From contig VFFE01007669.1 of NCBI GenBank assembly GCA_008921705.1, positions 6,685,308-6,749,307 on the forward strand: 64,000 nt of DNA, read 5' to 3'. Shown one piece after another: positions 28,799 to 41,958 of this stretch. The notes beneath the pieces are model-generated. The model was not told the DNA's origin and did not search any database. It was given only the letters and a program-made list of their open reading frames with translations. Each line of letters begins with the position of its first letter. Within the stretch, counting starts at the first letter, position 1. A program made the translations under genes and the position numbers. The DNA is from Burhinus oedicnemus. Taxonomy: Eukaryota > Chordata > Aves > Charadriiformes > Burhinidae.

Positions 28799-29432
28799 AT
28801 GCTTTGTGGGGGACTGTGTCAAAGACCTTACAGAAGTCCAGATAGATGACATCTGTAGCTCTTCTCTTGTCTACTGATGTAGTCACTCCATCATAGAAGG
28901 CCACTAGGTTGGTCAGGCAGGACTTGGTGAAGCCCTGCTGGCTGTCTCAAATCACCTCCCTGTCCTCTATGTACCTTAGCGTAGCTTCCAAGAGGATCTG
29001 TTCCATGATCTTCCCAGGCACAGAGGTGAGGCTGACAGGTCGGTAGTTCCCAGGGTCCTCCTTTCTATCCTTTTTTAAAAATGGGCACAATGTTTCCCTT
29101 TTTCCAGTCACTGAAGACTTCACCTGACTGCCATGGAGAATGACTTAGCAACTACATCAGCCAAGTCCCTCAGGACTCTGGGATGCATCTCGTCAGGTCC
29201 CACAGACTTCTGTAGTTCAGGTTCCTCAGGTGGTCACGAAACTGATCTTCTCTTACAGTGGGAGGGACTTTCCTCCCCCAGTCCCCACCTTGCAGTCTGT
29301 CCACTCGAGAGGTGCGGAAACAGAGGTTGCCAGTGAAGACTGAGGCAAAAAAATTGAATACCTCAGCCTTCTCATCCGTTGTTACCAGTTTGCCAGTCTT
29401 GCTTGGCACTAATATGGCTTTTAGCATGAGCG
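28799..29432 (-). mobile_element. CR1 LINE internal fragment B (tandem to A)
   Basis: This second copy covers essentially the same ORF2 segment as fragment A, in the same orientation. Near 28808-28850 it ends at the same FDTVPH-encoding spot. Its far end lies about 30 bases further 5' in the element than A does. The two copies are roughly three-quarters identical by eye, so they are old or belong to different subfamilies. Frames are broken and it is inactive. Confidence 0.88.
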
Positions 29433-31194
29433 CTCTACTCATTTACAGTTGAGATAAATAATATGGAAAACTTAAGACTAATAAAGTATTAACAATTTTC
29501 TCTCTTCCAGTTCTCATGAAACTGCATTTTTGTTCTGAACAAGACTGGAAACTAGCAGGGGTAGATGAAACACTATTCTTGTGCTATTTACCAATCTGAC
29601 ACAAAAAGCACTGAAATCTGATAAAATTTTCTTAGTATCTTTCTTATTAGTGCCATAAAGAGGCAAGAAATTCAGAAAAAGAAAACAAAACTGAACTGCA
29701 AGTAGGTTTTCATTAGGAAACCACGTTGCATTTTAACTCTCTAGAATCAATTCGCTGACAGTACTGGCTGTGAACAGGCAGCATAGACAATGTGGAACAA
29801 AATTTTCAAATATCTCACCATGCCTTTTGAGTGTTTACCCTAAGTTTACCACACATGATCCTGAATTTTTACACTCTCTGAACAAATGACAGCTCAAATC
29901 TAAAAAACAGTACAAGCTAAGTATAAACTGCTGCCATGACACTAAACATCATTTTCACATGTAGTCTCCATCTAACCAGTTGTGATGTCAGCATTTTACC
30001 ATTTACCCTCATACTTCTGACTAATGGTTAAACAGTAAGTTTTCGCAGTGAAGACAAGAACTATTAGCCTATTTATGCATCACTTTAGCAAACTGAATGG
30101 CTTACTGGGGATATGGTATGACTAACATGAGGTGAAGGAAGGAAACAGCTTTACATCACCACATTTCAAATCAATCTCATGGTTAAAAAGATGGTATGAC
30201 TATGTAATCTGTTCTCTCTGTGGTGACCAGGCCTGTGTAAAGTTACCCTACAACGGAGACCAAATTATGGAAAGCACTGGGTCAATCCTGGTTAAATACC
30301 AGTCTTTCTGTGATTCCATGGGTTACATTTTCAGTGAAAAATCTTAAAAATTACTCATCCAGAGTCTGATAGTTAAAGTAAATCCAAGTGAAAACCAGAA
30401 TTATAATAGGTGAATAACTAATAAAAAATAATGGTTAGTTCATGGCAGGATGCAATAAGGATACTCTAATGTTCTCACTGACTTGCCTAATCCTAGGAAA
30501 ATCCTTCTAATTTATTTTTATAGACCACTCTGCAGTACGGCAAGCAGAGTTTGTGCATAAACAAGATGACCTAGTTTTCAACATCTGCAAGTCTTAGCTT
30601 GAAGCTTGTTTGTTACTTGAAGAGGCAATTAAAATTTAAACAAGTGAGAAAGAACAAACTCTTATTTTCCTTGAATTTCTGTGAAAAAAGTTATGCATTA
30701 GCTAACATGCAATACAAAGTCACATCAGAATTCAAAATAACAGAGGATAATTAACAGTTGTATTCTTTGAGAATAAAACAAATCACAGACAGATAGTAAA
30801 ACGTATGCAGAAATATACAAGAACAGTAGAGGTAAACATTTCAGGAGACTTGGTGAGTAATTCCTTTCAAATCATAAACCACATAAAGGAAGTGTAATTC
30901 CACAGAACATTCTTCAAGTAAGAAATAAGCTCTGAGCTGATGAACAAAGTGACCTGTATGGAATCTTGTATGGAATTCATTAAAAATCTAGGCACTCAAC
31001 TTGGAACAGACAAACACTTCACATGAAAGGTGACTTTTAAACATCAGGAAGTATTTACACAGGCAAACTTATTCCTGTTTTTTTCTATTTGTAATTTTTT
31101 TTCATTGTATTTGCATCTATTAGTATTTAACTATGCATTTCAAGATAGATTTACTGTTATTTATTGAACATGTTACTTATTAGAAGCTGAAAAG

Positions 31195-31340
31195 TGATTA
31201 CACAAACCAAAACAATTTCTGTTCCAAAGAGCTTGTAAACCAGGGAAACACAGGAAAAACTGTCAAAGGACTAAGGGGCATTACAGCACCTGTTTTTCAA
31301 GGAAACTAAAGAACCAAAGTAATTCATAACTCTCAGTGTC
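31195..31340 (-). mobile_element. Possible MIR/tRNA-core SINE relic
   Basis: Two landmarks in order resemble a widespread amniote tRNA-derived SINE in reverse: TTCCAAAGAGCTTGTAAAC (like CCCCAAAGAGCTTACAATC), then TTTTTCAAGGAAACTAAAGA (like TTTTACAGATGGGGAACTGA). The match is from memory and divergent. Confidence 0.4.
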
Positions 31341-31454
31341 GTGAAAAACTTTCTAGAAGACAGAGGTGCCAAAATGTATTGTATGTTAGTTATACTAACA
31401 AAATATTCTGAGTAAATTCAGCTTCATCCCTGTCACTGCTCCAAAGGATGGCTT

Positions 31455-31575
31455 TTTAGTTAAAGCACAAATGCTGAAGTCAAAAGGTCTATATTCGGTT
31501 ACCAGCTCCTCCGCAAAACTTCAGAGGTTTGCCCAAGACTGTTACATATTTTCTATACTTCATTCTGCATGAAGA
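31455..31575 (+). mobile_element. Possible MIR/tRNA-core SINE relic
   Basis: The sequence follows the tRNA-derived head of MIR-type SINEs: TTAGTTAAAGCAC (like GTGGTTAAGAGCAC), a B-box-like TATTCGGTTACCAGCTC, and TTTGCCCAAGACTGTTAC (like CTTGGGCAAGTTACTT). It is highly diverged. Confidence 0.45.
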
Positions 31576-34500
31576 GTCCAAATGTCACCACTTACACAAA
31601 TGCACTTTAACATCTACATAAACAAGCATTCTAAACTTCTCCTGTGAAACTACTTTTTATGTAAAGCATACAAACTATTTTGATGACAATATCTGGCTTC
31701 CTGCAGACAAGCGCATGATGCTATGACTGCTTAAGATTTCTGCTTCCACAGACTAGGGCATTCATAAAAGAAATAACTGATAAATTAAAGACAAAGGATG
31801 GGAAATAGAGTAATCACAGGAAATTAAGTCTCCTGTAAAATTAAGTATACATTGCTATTCTTTGTGAACTTAGATTTAAAAGCTCAAATATTATTCAATA
31901 TGCAAATAAATTATCTGATTATATAAATATCTGATCTCGGGTGCATTAAAGGAAAACAGAAGAATAGAGGCTGAGGTTGCCATTAGTGCAGAAATGTCAA
32001 TATTAGTACTTCCTCATTATCCATTTATGTACATTCTGATCCTTATATTTGTCTTAAATTCACTCTTCAAATTGTCCCAATTTCTTTATTTTTAATTACA
32101 ACCTTTGACCTTTTTCTCTTACTAATATAAAGTATTTTCAAAGGATGAAAGAGAACAGCCATGTAAATATATGCTGGTTACTTCGACGCTGATCCTGGGT
32201 AAAATAATAGAATGGAAAATAAAGACTGCAATCAGTTAGAATTAGAGATGCTAGAATAACTGATAAGCATCAGAACAGCTTTAGGAGAACTAAGTCTTGC
32301 AAAACATCGCTTTTTTTCTGAATACAGGTTTATTTGATCAAAGTAACTGTATCGACATCAAATGCCTTGCAGAAGCCTTTTAATGCATTTACGACATTCT
32401 GAGACAAAAAAATCAGTACTATGAAAAAAGCCGGTCTGAAACCGATTACATCTACGTAAATTACAGGTATCCAAAGGTAAATGTAAATGAGATGTGACTA
32501 ATGCAAGGGAGCATTCCCATCTAGCTCTTATGTGGTTGGGTTTGGCCTACAGTAACATAGGTATCTTTATCATAGACTGGAACATGGTCTTGCATCACAT
32601 TCTGGCATACTCAGTTGAGAAGAAAAGAAAAGAAGTTGACAAAGTGAAAATTATCAGAAAAAAAAGCCAAGGAACACTTTTAGACCTGAAATAACGATGA
32701 ATGAAAACTGTATATCACATACTAATTACTTTATCCAAATGACTACTGAAGCAATGTGATTATCATCTACATATTCTTACATGCAGAAGAGATTCCTTTT
32801 ACATTTTTAAGATGTAAAGTGTTATGAGATAATATGGTTTGCACACTATTCAATATCATAATCTAGTAATTGATGCAAAATGTAATATAGATTCTCAGAA
32901 TTCTTGTAGAATACTCGCATACAAAAAGTTTGAGCTACAGCTCTGTAAAAATCACCCCTTTTCTTTAAGTATGATTTATATAACTTCTTTTACTCTCATA
33001 AGGAGGATTTATTAGAATTATTACTAGAATACTAGATAAAATACTAGAATCAAAACCCCTTCAAGAAAAAACAAGAATTAGAAGTTTAAAAAAAAAAAAA
33101 TCATACAGACTTCCCCTCAGATTCATTGTATTACCATGCACCTGAGATTACACACATTGGAATTCAAACTGCCCCATTCCAGTACAGTTTTCACCATTAG
33201 TACAGCTTTATATCTTAAAAGATATTTCTTTACATCACATACATCTTGCTACTGAAAAATTCTGCCTTAGTGTGACTTACATTTGGATTTCTTCTTTCTA
33301 CCATTTCCTCATTCTCTTAGGTAATTCATTTGCTTACGGTACCATATGAGAAAAGATTACAGGTTAGCATCCTGGAACCTATTAGCCAGCAGACTGTTTC
33401 CCTTCTAGGACAGCACCTCTGGGCAGATGGTCTGGCAAGCCAGTTTGCTCCATCCTGATTCTCCCCAGACAGGGAGACAAGTGATTCATCCCTCTTGGCA
33501 GATAAGCTGCTGACATTTCCATCCCTATTTACTGGGTTAGCTGACAGATTGTTGACACAATGCTTTTATTTTCTCCCTATTCTCTTTACATTAGAGCCAG
33601 GAACTTTAGCAGGTGAACGCTCACTTTCTGCTACAGTCTGGAGACACCACATGGAGACAACTGTACTAGTGGCTTCATTTCCAGAGTATAGAAGTTAAGC
33701 ATGGGTATTAAAAACCTACATTGCAAAACTCAGTTTGACAAAAAATTAGAAGGTCATGAGAAAAAAAAGGTATTGCAAGTCATATAATACATATTCATTT
33801 CACTTACAGATATTATTTATCAAGGAAAGCAAAAGATTTTGCAAAGATTTCTTAAGGCACTGAAAAAACACTTATGAACAGATCTTGCTCTATAAAAGAA
33901 TTAAATCAGACCTCTTTTTTAACTTAAGTGACACACAGTTAAATTCTGTAAGCTAAAGAATTTTAAACTCAATTTCCAAAAGGAAATGCACCTTTTTAAA
34001 GCAAACAACTGACTTAAGTAACTTCAGGAGTGTAAAGAGTCAGATCGAAAAGTTCTATCTAGCTATAAAAAAAGGATATATTACAAATTTTAATGATGCT
34101 TGGCAGATCCATAAATTTTAAGCAAGTTAATCTCGAGGCTGCTCAACTTGCAACACATAAAAAACTTACTTATATATAGCATTACACAAATAAATCTTCC
34201 TAGACTAGAATGTTACAAGTCCTAAAGGATATGGAGAGAGGGAGGACAGGCTTAGATACAGGGTTAGCAGAATAAAAACAGACCACTAGTGCTCTAAGAA
34301 GAAGGGAAAGCAATCACTAACCACTCTAAGACACGGACCTATAAACTTCTGACGCCACTAGACTTCATGACATGGCCCACAAAAACATGGAAAGCCATTT
34401 GTTTAGTCACTGTTTACTAAAAACTCACTAAATTGTGGTTATGTGTTAATAGTCAAGAAAAACCCCTAAGTTTTGCATCATGATTATAATGTGTCCTAGT

Positions 34501-35457
34501 AATTTAGAAATAATACAAAGGTAAAAGCTGACAGGATATTTAGCTCTGGATTCTCCCTTCTTTGCCCTCATCCACCACCAGCTATACATTTACCTTTGAG
34601 CTCTGCCCACTGCTTTTTTGCTGTTGCCTCCTCTCAGAAACAGCTTGCACTTTTTTTTTTTTTTTTAATGTTGATGTGATGTGCTTCTTTAAAAATGCTA
34701 AGCTGGAAAATTTACATGTAGAAATAAACACTAAGGACCTCCAAGGCTGAATACCTATTTGGTCACATTCCCCAGCCTCCAGGGTGCTTACTACTGTAAC
34801 ATTTTTGCTGAATAATTTCAAAGTACATAGGAACTAATGCTAATGCCCATAGTTTGGATTTGACTGGTACCTGTAATCAACCTGATAAAGAAGAAAAATA
34901 TCCTAAGGAGCAGAAACAAAATATTCTTTCACTTAAGTCCAAATCTCCAAGTATTTTATTTTTAGCATATAAATAAGAACTTAGACTATACAAATAATTC
35001 TTTATTGTATCAACATTGATCAAACATTTCTTTTGCCTTTAAATGATACTTTAAACAGACTTTTTTTTCCTAATTCAAGAACCTGAAGTTGCAAAACAAA
35101 CAATTCAGATATGACCCATTTCAAATACCCCTTCTCCTATTCACTATTAATGATTTAAATCACCTACTAGCTTCTGAAATTTCTAAGAGACAAGAAAAAA
35201 AATCTCTTCAGATAATCATAACAGAGAATGGAAATAATTCTTCTTAGCGTGTTTTCAGTGATAATAAGAGCGATGATGAAAATTTGCCTCTCTTTCACCT
35301 AGTTTCCTGGACAATAACGTAGAAATCACTAAATAGATGGGTAAGATTTAAAATGTGACTAAGCATTTCTTTTTGAAGTCTGTAGGACAGGAATTATTCA
35401 ATATAGGGAGGATGCTTCAGATTTATAAACACAGAAATTAGTGTTAGACAAAACAAG

Positions 35458-36831
35458 ATAGGGGGACATCCGAGAAGACTGGAAGAAGTCTAGTGTCACC
35501 CCATCTACAAGAAGGGCTTAAAGGAGGATCCAGGAAATTGTAGGCCCACCAGTCTTAATTCAGTCCCTCCCAGGGGCTACCACAAGTCAGATGAAGCACA
35601 CTATTGGGAAAAGCCAGCACAGATTCAGCAGGGGCAAATCATGCTTGACAAACCTGATCACCTTCTATGACAAAGTAACCTGCTAAATTGATGAGGGGCG
35701 AGCAGTGGATGTCATCTACCTAGATTTCTCCAAAGCTTTTGACATGGTTCCCCACAGCCTCCTCCTACAGATACTGATGTGTTACAGTCTAGATAAGTGG
35801 TTCTGTGCGGTGGATGGGGAACTGGCTGACAGGCCGCACCCAGAGCATAGTGGTAAATAGCTGCTTTAAGACTGGCAACCTGTCACAAGTGGGGTTCCCC
35901 AGGCATTGATACCAGGCCCAGCACTGTTTAATATCTTCATAAGTGATCTGAGTGATGGGATCAAGTGGACCCAGTCAAAGTTTGCCGATGATACCAAACT
36001 GAGTGGGAAGTGGACACTTCAGAAGGGAGAGCCACCCTGCAGGAAGACCTGGATAGGCCAGAAGAGTGGGCTAACAAGAACCTTATGAAGTTCAACAAGA
36101 ACAAGCATAAGGTCTTGCACCTATGAAAACATAATCCAGGAGCGCAGCACAGGCTGGGATATACCTGGCTGGGGAGCAGCTCTGTGGAAAGGGACCTGGG
36201 GGTCCTGGTGGACAGCAAGCTCAGTATGAGTGAACAGTGTGCTGCAGCGGCTAAGAAAACCAACAGGATGCTGAGTTGCATCAACAAGGGCATCACCAGC
36301 AGACACAAAGTAGTTGTTATCTCACTCTACTCAGTGCTTTCCAGGTCACATCTGGAATACTGTGTTCAGTTTTGGTCCCCACTATGCTAAAAAAGATGAG
36401 GACAGGCTGGAGAGGAACCAGAGAAGGGCCACAAAGATGATCAAAGGACTGGGAAGCCTGCCATATAAGGAAAGGCTGAGAGAACTGGGTTTGTTCAGCT
36501 TTGAGAAAAGAAGGCTTAGGGGAGACCTTATCACCATATTCCAGTATTTAAAGGGTGGAGACTCCCTTTTTACAAGGAGTCACATGGAAAAGACGAGGGG
36601 TGATGGGTACAATTTACTCCTGGGGAGATTCCAAGTGGACACACAAGGAAAATTTTCCACAGTGAGAATAATCTCCCCAGGGAAGTGGTGGATTCCCCAT
36701 CACTGGATATTTTTAAGATTCAGCTGCACAGGGTGCTGGGCCATTTTGTCTAGACAGTGCTTTTGCCAAGACAGGTTGGATCAGATGATCCTTGAGGTCC
36801 TTTCCAACATGGTATCCTACAGTTCTATGAA
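35458..36831 (+). mobile_element. CR1 LINE fragment, 3' half with 3' end
   Basis: A forward CR1 copy of about 1.37 kb, ending with AGTTCTATGA at 36821-36830. It starts within the GDIREDWK-like upstream part of the reverse transcriptase. It keeps YLDFSKAFDMVPHS and an intact-looking FADD box (35981-35992), and continues through RDLGVLVDSKL and LGLFSFEKRRLRGDL to the 3' region. Several in-frame stops and frameshifts (for example TAA within the KVTC*IDEGR segment near 35682) disable it. It reaches further 5' than the 20.8 and 23.6 kb copies and looks like a different subfamily. Confidence 0.92.
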
Positions 36832-39249
36832 AGCACGCTGGTAAAGGGATTAAAAAGTAACAATACAACAGAGTGCACAATATATATAATACCAGCATCA
36901 GAGTTGTAAAATATTGGGTATATATCTGTTTTTAATGATTTACAGAACATTTCTGAAAAGGTATCAACTAAACAAACAGACGGAGGACATAGCTAAAAAT
37001 TACCTCTACAGCTCCCAAAAGAAAGAAGTCTTGAAAGGAAGACTCATTTATCTGTCCAGGGCTTTTATTCTTATCATTTATTGCTTTTCGTTCAGCAGAA
37101 AAGCGTATTTTTTGTAAGTTTCCCTTGAAAACCACTTTAAATACACACATGATTAAATACATTTGGCAAGGTATGTCCGTGATTTATCTGAACCTCATCT
37201 GAGTTAGACTCAGGCTGTTGTAAAGATGGTGTATGGGAAAATGGACCTGTGGAAAAAATTTACAAAAATATTCAAGTTTTGCAAGATCTGAGTAAGAGTC
37301 CCTAAGTGAGTTGGAATAGTATTATAACCTTATTAGAAGTATATTCTCGCTTGCCATCAGGAAGGAGCTGGAATAAATAACATTCTATCCTGAAATGAAG
37401 AACTACAAGAAGAGTTTGAAGGATTTCTCATCTTAGGATCTATGGTTTAGCATTACAGGAAAAATATGTGAAAAGTCTGACTAACTTGGTATTATAGAAT
37501 ACCTTAGTATTATTAAAAAAATTCTAACTCAACAAGACTTCAAAAAGTTATGTTTCTTATTATTATTGCATCTCTGAATTATAAAGACAAGATAAAAATG
37601 AAGTTAATTAAGCCATGAAGAAAGTTTTCATAGCTCTGTTAAATATTTCCTCCCAATATTCCTAAATCACACAGGAGAAAAAAAAATCCTTTATTTTCCA
37701 GTTAGGTTAAATTACTTCATTAGAAGACGAGAAAACACCTAAAATCAAAACACAATTCAAAATCTATGTTGATACTCTGTAGCCTTAAAATAATTTGCAT
37801 TAAGTTTGAATAATTTGAATACAGAAGTTCTACAGAGATTTCAAATCTAATTGTTTCCTCCCCAACTTCAACACAAACAATGCACTTTTGGTAACATATG
37901 TCTATATTATCATCAAATACAACTTTATAGTACTTCTGATATTTTATAAAAGCTTTAGATTATTTGGCCACTATTTAAGATGCATTTTCAGAGTTTTGTG
38001 CAAATAAATTTTAGTATTTTTAAAAAATATTTAAATTCTAGTTTGCTGTCGGGACATCTGCAAAAATAAAATATTCTGTTACATTCCTATTCTGCATTTT
38101 TATGTTCATGATTTTGTGAATCAAAAATGCTACTCCCCGTTAAGAAACAGATAATCCTTTTGGGAGGGTCAGCAAAATTAGTAATTTGTAGCAAGAAAAC
38201 ATTTAGTTAAATTACTGAATTAAACAATAACCTATCTGAAAGGTTTTCATATGATATCATCTACAAAATAATTGAACTACGGAGGAAAGAAATTAATATA
38301 ATTAGATGTTGAAAAGTCCTTACAGTTTCTATTAGCCTGGTATGCTCTTAACTTCCTAGTTAGTTATTATAGTGCAGCAAATAGAACAAAGCTGCACTGA
38401 TACCAGTGTTTCATTTCTGTTAAATTTAAATTCTGTTTCCTGAAAGAAGGATGCTTACCCACTGTAAATAGGTTCACAAAATATATTCACTCAACATATT
38501 TAAACGAACTCAATACTGAAAAGGGGAACAGTTTCTTCACAAAATTTTCTGACTGCTTATATACTTGACCTCCTCCAGGGTAAGTGCCTTTTCCCTCCAT
38601 TTTATTTACATTAATATACAGCCAACCATTTTAAGATTTTACATACATATGTACCCACAGGAAGTATGCTCTGTCTGCTGAGTTACTGAAAGGGCAGCTA
38701 GGTCATTTTACAGTGAAAAACAAATCAATGCTCAAAACAATACATTGGGTTTTTTCCAAAGAATAAAGCATCATCAACAAAAAGCACCATTTTGCATCCA
38801 GATTTGTCTGATAAGGATGGTTAAAAAACCAAAACATTCTGCAGCATCCCAATACAAGACAAAAATCACTGCCTAAATTTTAACATACTCCAGGAATTCA
38901 CGGAATTCCAATGTGCCTACTTCCTCCTCTCTAGGCTAACATTCCCTTTTTTCTGATTTGTAGACCTGAACAAGTGCTGCTTGCACACAGTTTTAAAAGT
39001 CTCTGTAAAAAGTTTATTAGCGATAGCCTTTGAAATCAAACCAAAATCAACTTACTCTGCTGAAGCACATCATGAGCTGCATCAGTTTACGTACCCTTAA
39101 ACTCTTCCTTTCTCAGCATATTTATTCCTTGTCAGTTTTAATGGGAGAAGGTGATGAATGGCACTTAGCACTGGACCCACCAGAACTTCACTATTCATGA
39201 TGCAGCACCTAATGGGACAGTATAAGACAGTTGGATTGAATAATTTAAC

Positions 39250-39252
<3 letters not shown>

Positions 39253-39283
<31 letters not shown>
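39253..39283. repeat. Poly(A) homopolymer, 31 bases
   Basis: An uninterrupted run of A on the + strand, with non-repetitive flanks. It may be a simple repeat or the tail of a very degraded insertion. Confidence 0.9.
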
Positions 39284-39286
<3 letters not shown>

Positions 39287-40147
39287 TGGGGTGGGAGAAA
39301 ATTATCTTGAAAAACAAAAGCAATTTTTGATTCCCACCAACTTCTAGGTTTGAATTCTACCTGTCCGTGAACACAGACTATTTGTGGTGAAACTGAAAGA
39401 TGCATTCACTACACAGTTCAGAATTAACTGTACTGAAATGTGACACAACTACTGAAGGGTAAACTAGATAAGTGAAATCTTACTAAGATTGTAGAAGAGG
39501 TTAAAGATTTGAATCTAGTTAAATTCCATATTGATCAAAATTACAAACATGAATTTATTACTCAGCAATCCACTAAGTTTCTAGTTTCTGAAAGTCTTGC
39601 TAATCACTCCTGGCAAATTTATAATCTAGAATCAGTAAGAACATCGATCCCAGTAGACTAAAGACCAGGCTACACCAAGATACGCAAGGAATTTGATACG
39701 TGTAGTACCTTCTCTTTATGTCTGCAGAGGTGGACATTCCATTGCCCTATAAATGATTGTTTTCAGATGCTTGCATGAACAAAGTTGACTTCTTAGGTTT
39801 TATAGCATATAATGGTTTTCCACTTACAAACAATTCTATAGCTCCCTCCTTGTTCCCCCCCAGTCCTCCCAGTATTCATCTCCCATACTTCACCTCATTT
39901 TTTGACATGAAATCAAGAAGGATTTTTCAGATTCAAAATGCCTTTCAGCTTATCTTAAGAAGAGAGACTTTAAAACACAAAACTGAATTTGGCAGAAATG
40001 GAACATGTTTTTATATTTTATAAAATGGAGACCTGCAAGTAAATTCAATTTGTGGTCAAAAGAGACACAATGTTTCCTTCAAACGCATGGTAGGATAGCT
40101 CAAAGTGCCTGTAAAATGTGCTCACTGATGCAAATACTTGAAACATT

Positions 40148-40182
40148 ATCTACTGCCAGTAGCTGCACCACTGGCAGTAGAT
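40148..40182. repeat. Perfect 13-base inverted repeat, 9-base loop
   Basis: ATCTACTGCCAGT (40148-40160) and its exact complement ACTGGCAGTAGAT (40170-40182) flank AGCTGCACC. Pairing does not extend beyond the 13 bases, so it is too short for a typical microRNA precursor. Confidence 0.85.
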
Positions 40183-40976
40183 TACAACTGCAGAAAATTT
40201 CTATCTACTATAGCAGAAAACTGACACTTTGTGCATGCTTACAACTAGGCACAAAAGCCTAGCAAAAAGAATAAAAGCATTTTTAATAAATATAATGATA
40301 AAAATCAGGTTTTAGATAAAAATTTTCATACACCATAAAACCTTCTCTCACTGAGTTGGTGCTGGTGAATAAAAACATTTTAAAAAATTATGGTTACTAT
40401 AGGGTTTTACTTATCTCTGTAAAAATGGGCCTTTAAAATCTGAAAGAGACAACCTGAGATCTGTAGGCACGAAAGCAAGAAAAGCATGTTACAGTGGCCA
40501 CCTAGCTGTTATGACTAGTACAGTTCTGTTTTGAATTTCTCAATGCATTAAATATCTCAGATTGTCTGTAAATTTTTCCATCAAAGCTGCTTATATTAAG
40601 TAAAAATTGTGTTCTGCAAACACTTTATTAGGCCATTCTTTCTTTTTACTGTCACACCTCAGTGCCAGATGAACATTTCCAATCAACTGCTGACAGACTG
40701 GACCTATGAAAGCTGAAACTGGAGAATTGCTTTTATGGGTCTCTACAGAGCACTAAAGGCCTGGTGGGAAAGATACCAGAATCCACTAGTCTAAGCACAA
40801 TTGAGCAAGTTTATGGGGAAGCACATGAGCACAGGATGCATTGCTGCTCCAACGATGGATTCCACTGCAGTTTCTTTCCACATTTCAATCTCATTGAGCA
40901 CAATCACCTGAGATTTATGTACATACACAGCCACTGTGAAATACTTTTTTTCACTATATTATCTGAAGGTAAGGAC

Positions 40977-41958
40977 ATCACAGAATTGTCTAGGTTCGAA
41001 GGGACCTCTTGAGATCATCTAGTCCAATCCCCTTGTGCACATAGGGTCACCCAGACCAGGTTGTGCAGGACCATGTCCAGACAGCTTTTGAATATCTCCA
41101 CAGATGGAGACTCCACAACCTCTCCGGGCAACCCGTTCCAATGTTTGACCATCTTCACAGTAAAAAAGGTTTTTCTTGTATTCAGAGGGAATTTCAAGTG
41201 TTTTAATTTGTGCCCATCACGTCTTGTCCTACCAGTAGGCACTACTGACAGGAGTCTAGCTCCCTCTTCATTCTCTCCCAGCAGGTACTTATACACATAA
41301 CAACATCCCCACTGAACCTTCTCTTCTTCAAACTGAAAGCCCCAGTTCTCTCAGCCTCTCTTCATATGACAGGCGCTCCAATCCCTCGACGATCTTTGTG
41401 GTCCTTCTATGGGCTCACTCGAGTAAGTCCACATATTTCTTATACTGAGGAGCTCAGAAGTTGACCTAATATTCCAGATACGACCTCACCAATGCTGAAT
41501 ACAAAGGAAAAGGATCACCTGCCTCAACAGGCTGCCAGTGCTCTTTCTAATGTAGCCCAGGATACTGTTGGATTTCTTTGCTGTGAGGGTGCATTGCTGG
41601 CTCATATTCAACTTGTCTACCAGGACCCCAAAAATCCCACTCTGCAGAGCCGTGTTCGAGCTGGTTGGCCCCCAGCATGTACTGGGATGACTTGGCACTG
41701 CCTTTTGTTGAACGCAATGAGATTCCTCTCTGCCCAATTCTCCAGCCTGCCCAGGGCCATCTGAACGGCAGCACAACCACTTGGTGTATAGTACTGTGTA
41801 GTAACTCCTCACCATTTTTGCATTGTCTGCAAACTTGCTGAGGGTGCACTCTGTCCCATCACCAGGTTATTAACAAAGAGGTTGAACAGTACTGGCCCTA
41901 GCATCAGTCCCTGGGGTACTCACCAATTAGCGACTTGCCTCCAGCTGAACTTTGTGCT
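40977..41958 (-). mobile_element. CR1 LINE fragment, 3' end retained
   Basis: A reverse CR1 with its 3' terminus at about 40977 (CATCACAGAATTG, the complement of ATTCTGTG). On the - strand it reads from a segment just after the reverse-transcriptase catalytic box (near 41840-41950) through the LNMSQQCTLTAKKSNSILGY region and RRDGHKLKHLKFPLN to the 3' tail. Frames are broken throughout. It is truncated on the ORF2 side at about 41958. Confidence 0.9.

Larger units (their letters stand above)
29433..35457. other. Intergenic, no gene; relic SINEs
   Basis: 6 kb of AT-rich DNA. Two probable ancient SINE relics lie at 31195-31340 and 31455-31575. Homopolymer runs occur at 33088-33100 (A) and 34651-34666 (T). 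No coding segment was supported. Confidence 0.65.
36832..40976. other. Intergenic, no gene recognised
   Basis: 4.1 kb of AT-rich DNA. It contains a long A-run at 39253-39283 and a 13-base perfect inverted repeat at 40148-40182. The sequence before the A-run does not resemble a retrocopied gene. Confidence 0.7.

Noticed and set aside
39000..39283. Possible processed pseudogene ending in the 31-base poly(A)
   Set aside because: The upstream sequence shows no coding similarity and no target-site duplication was visible.
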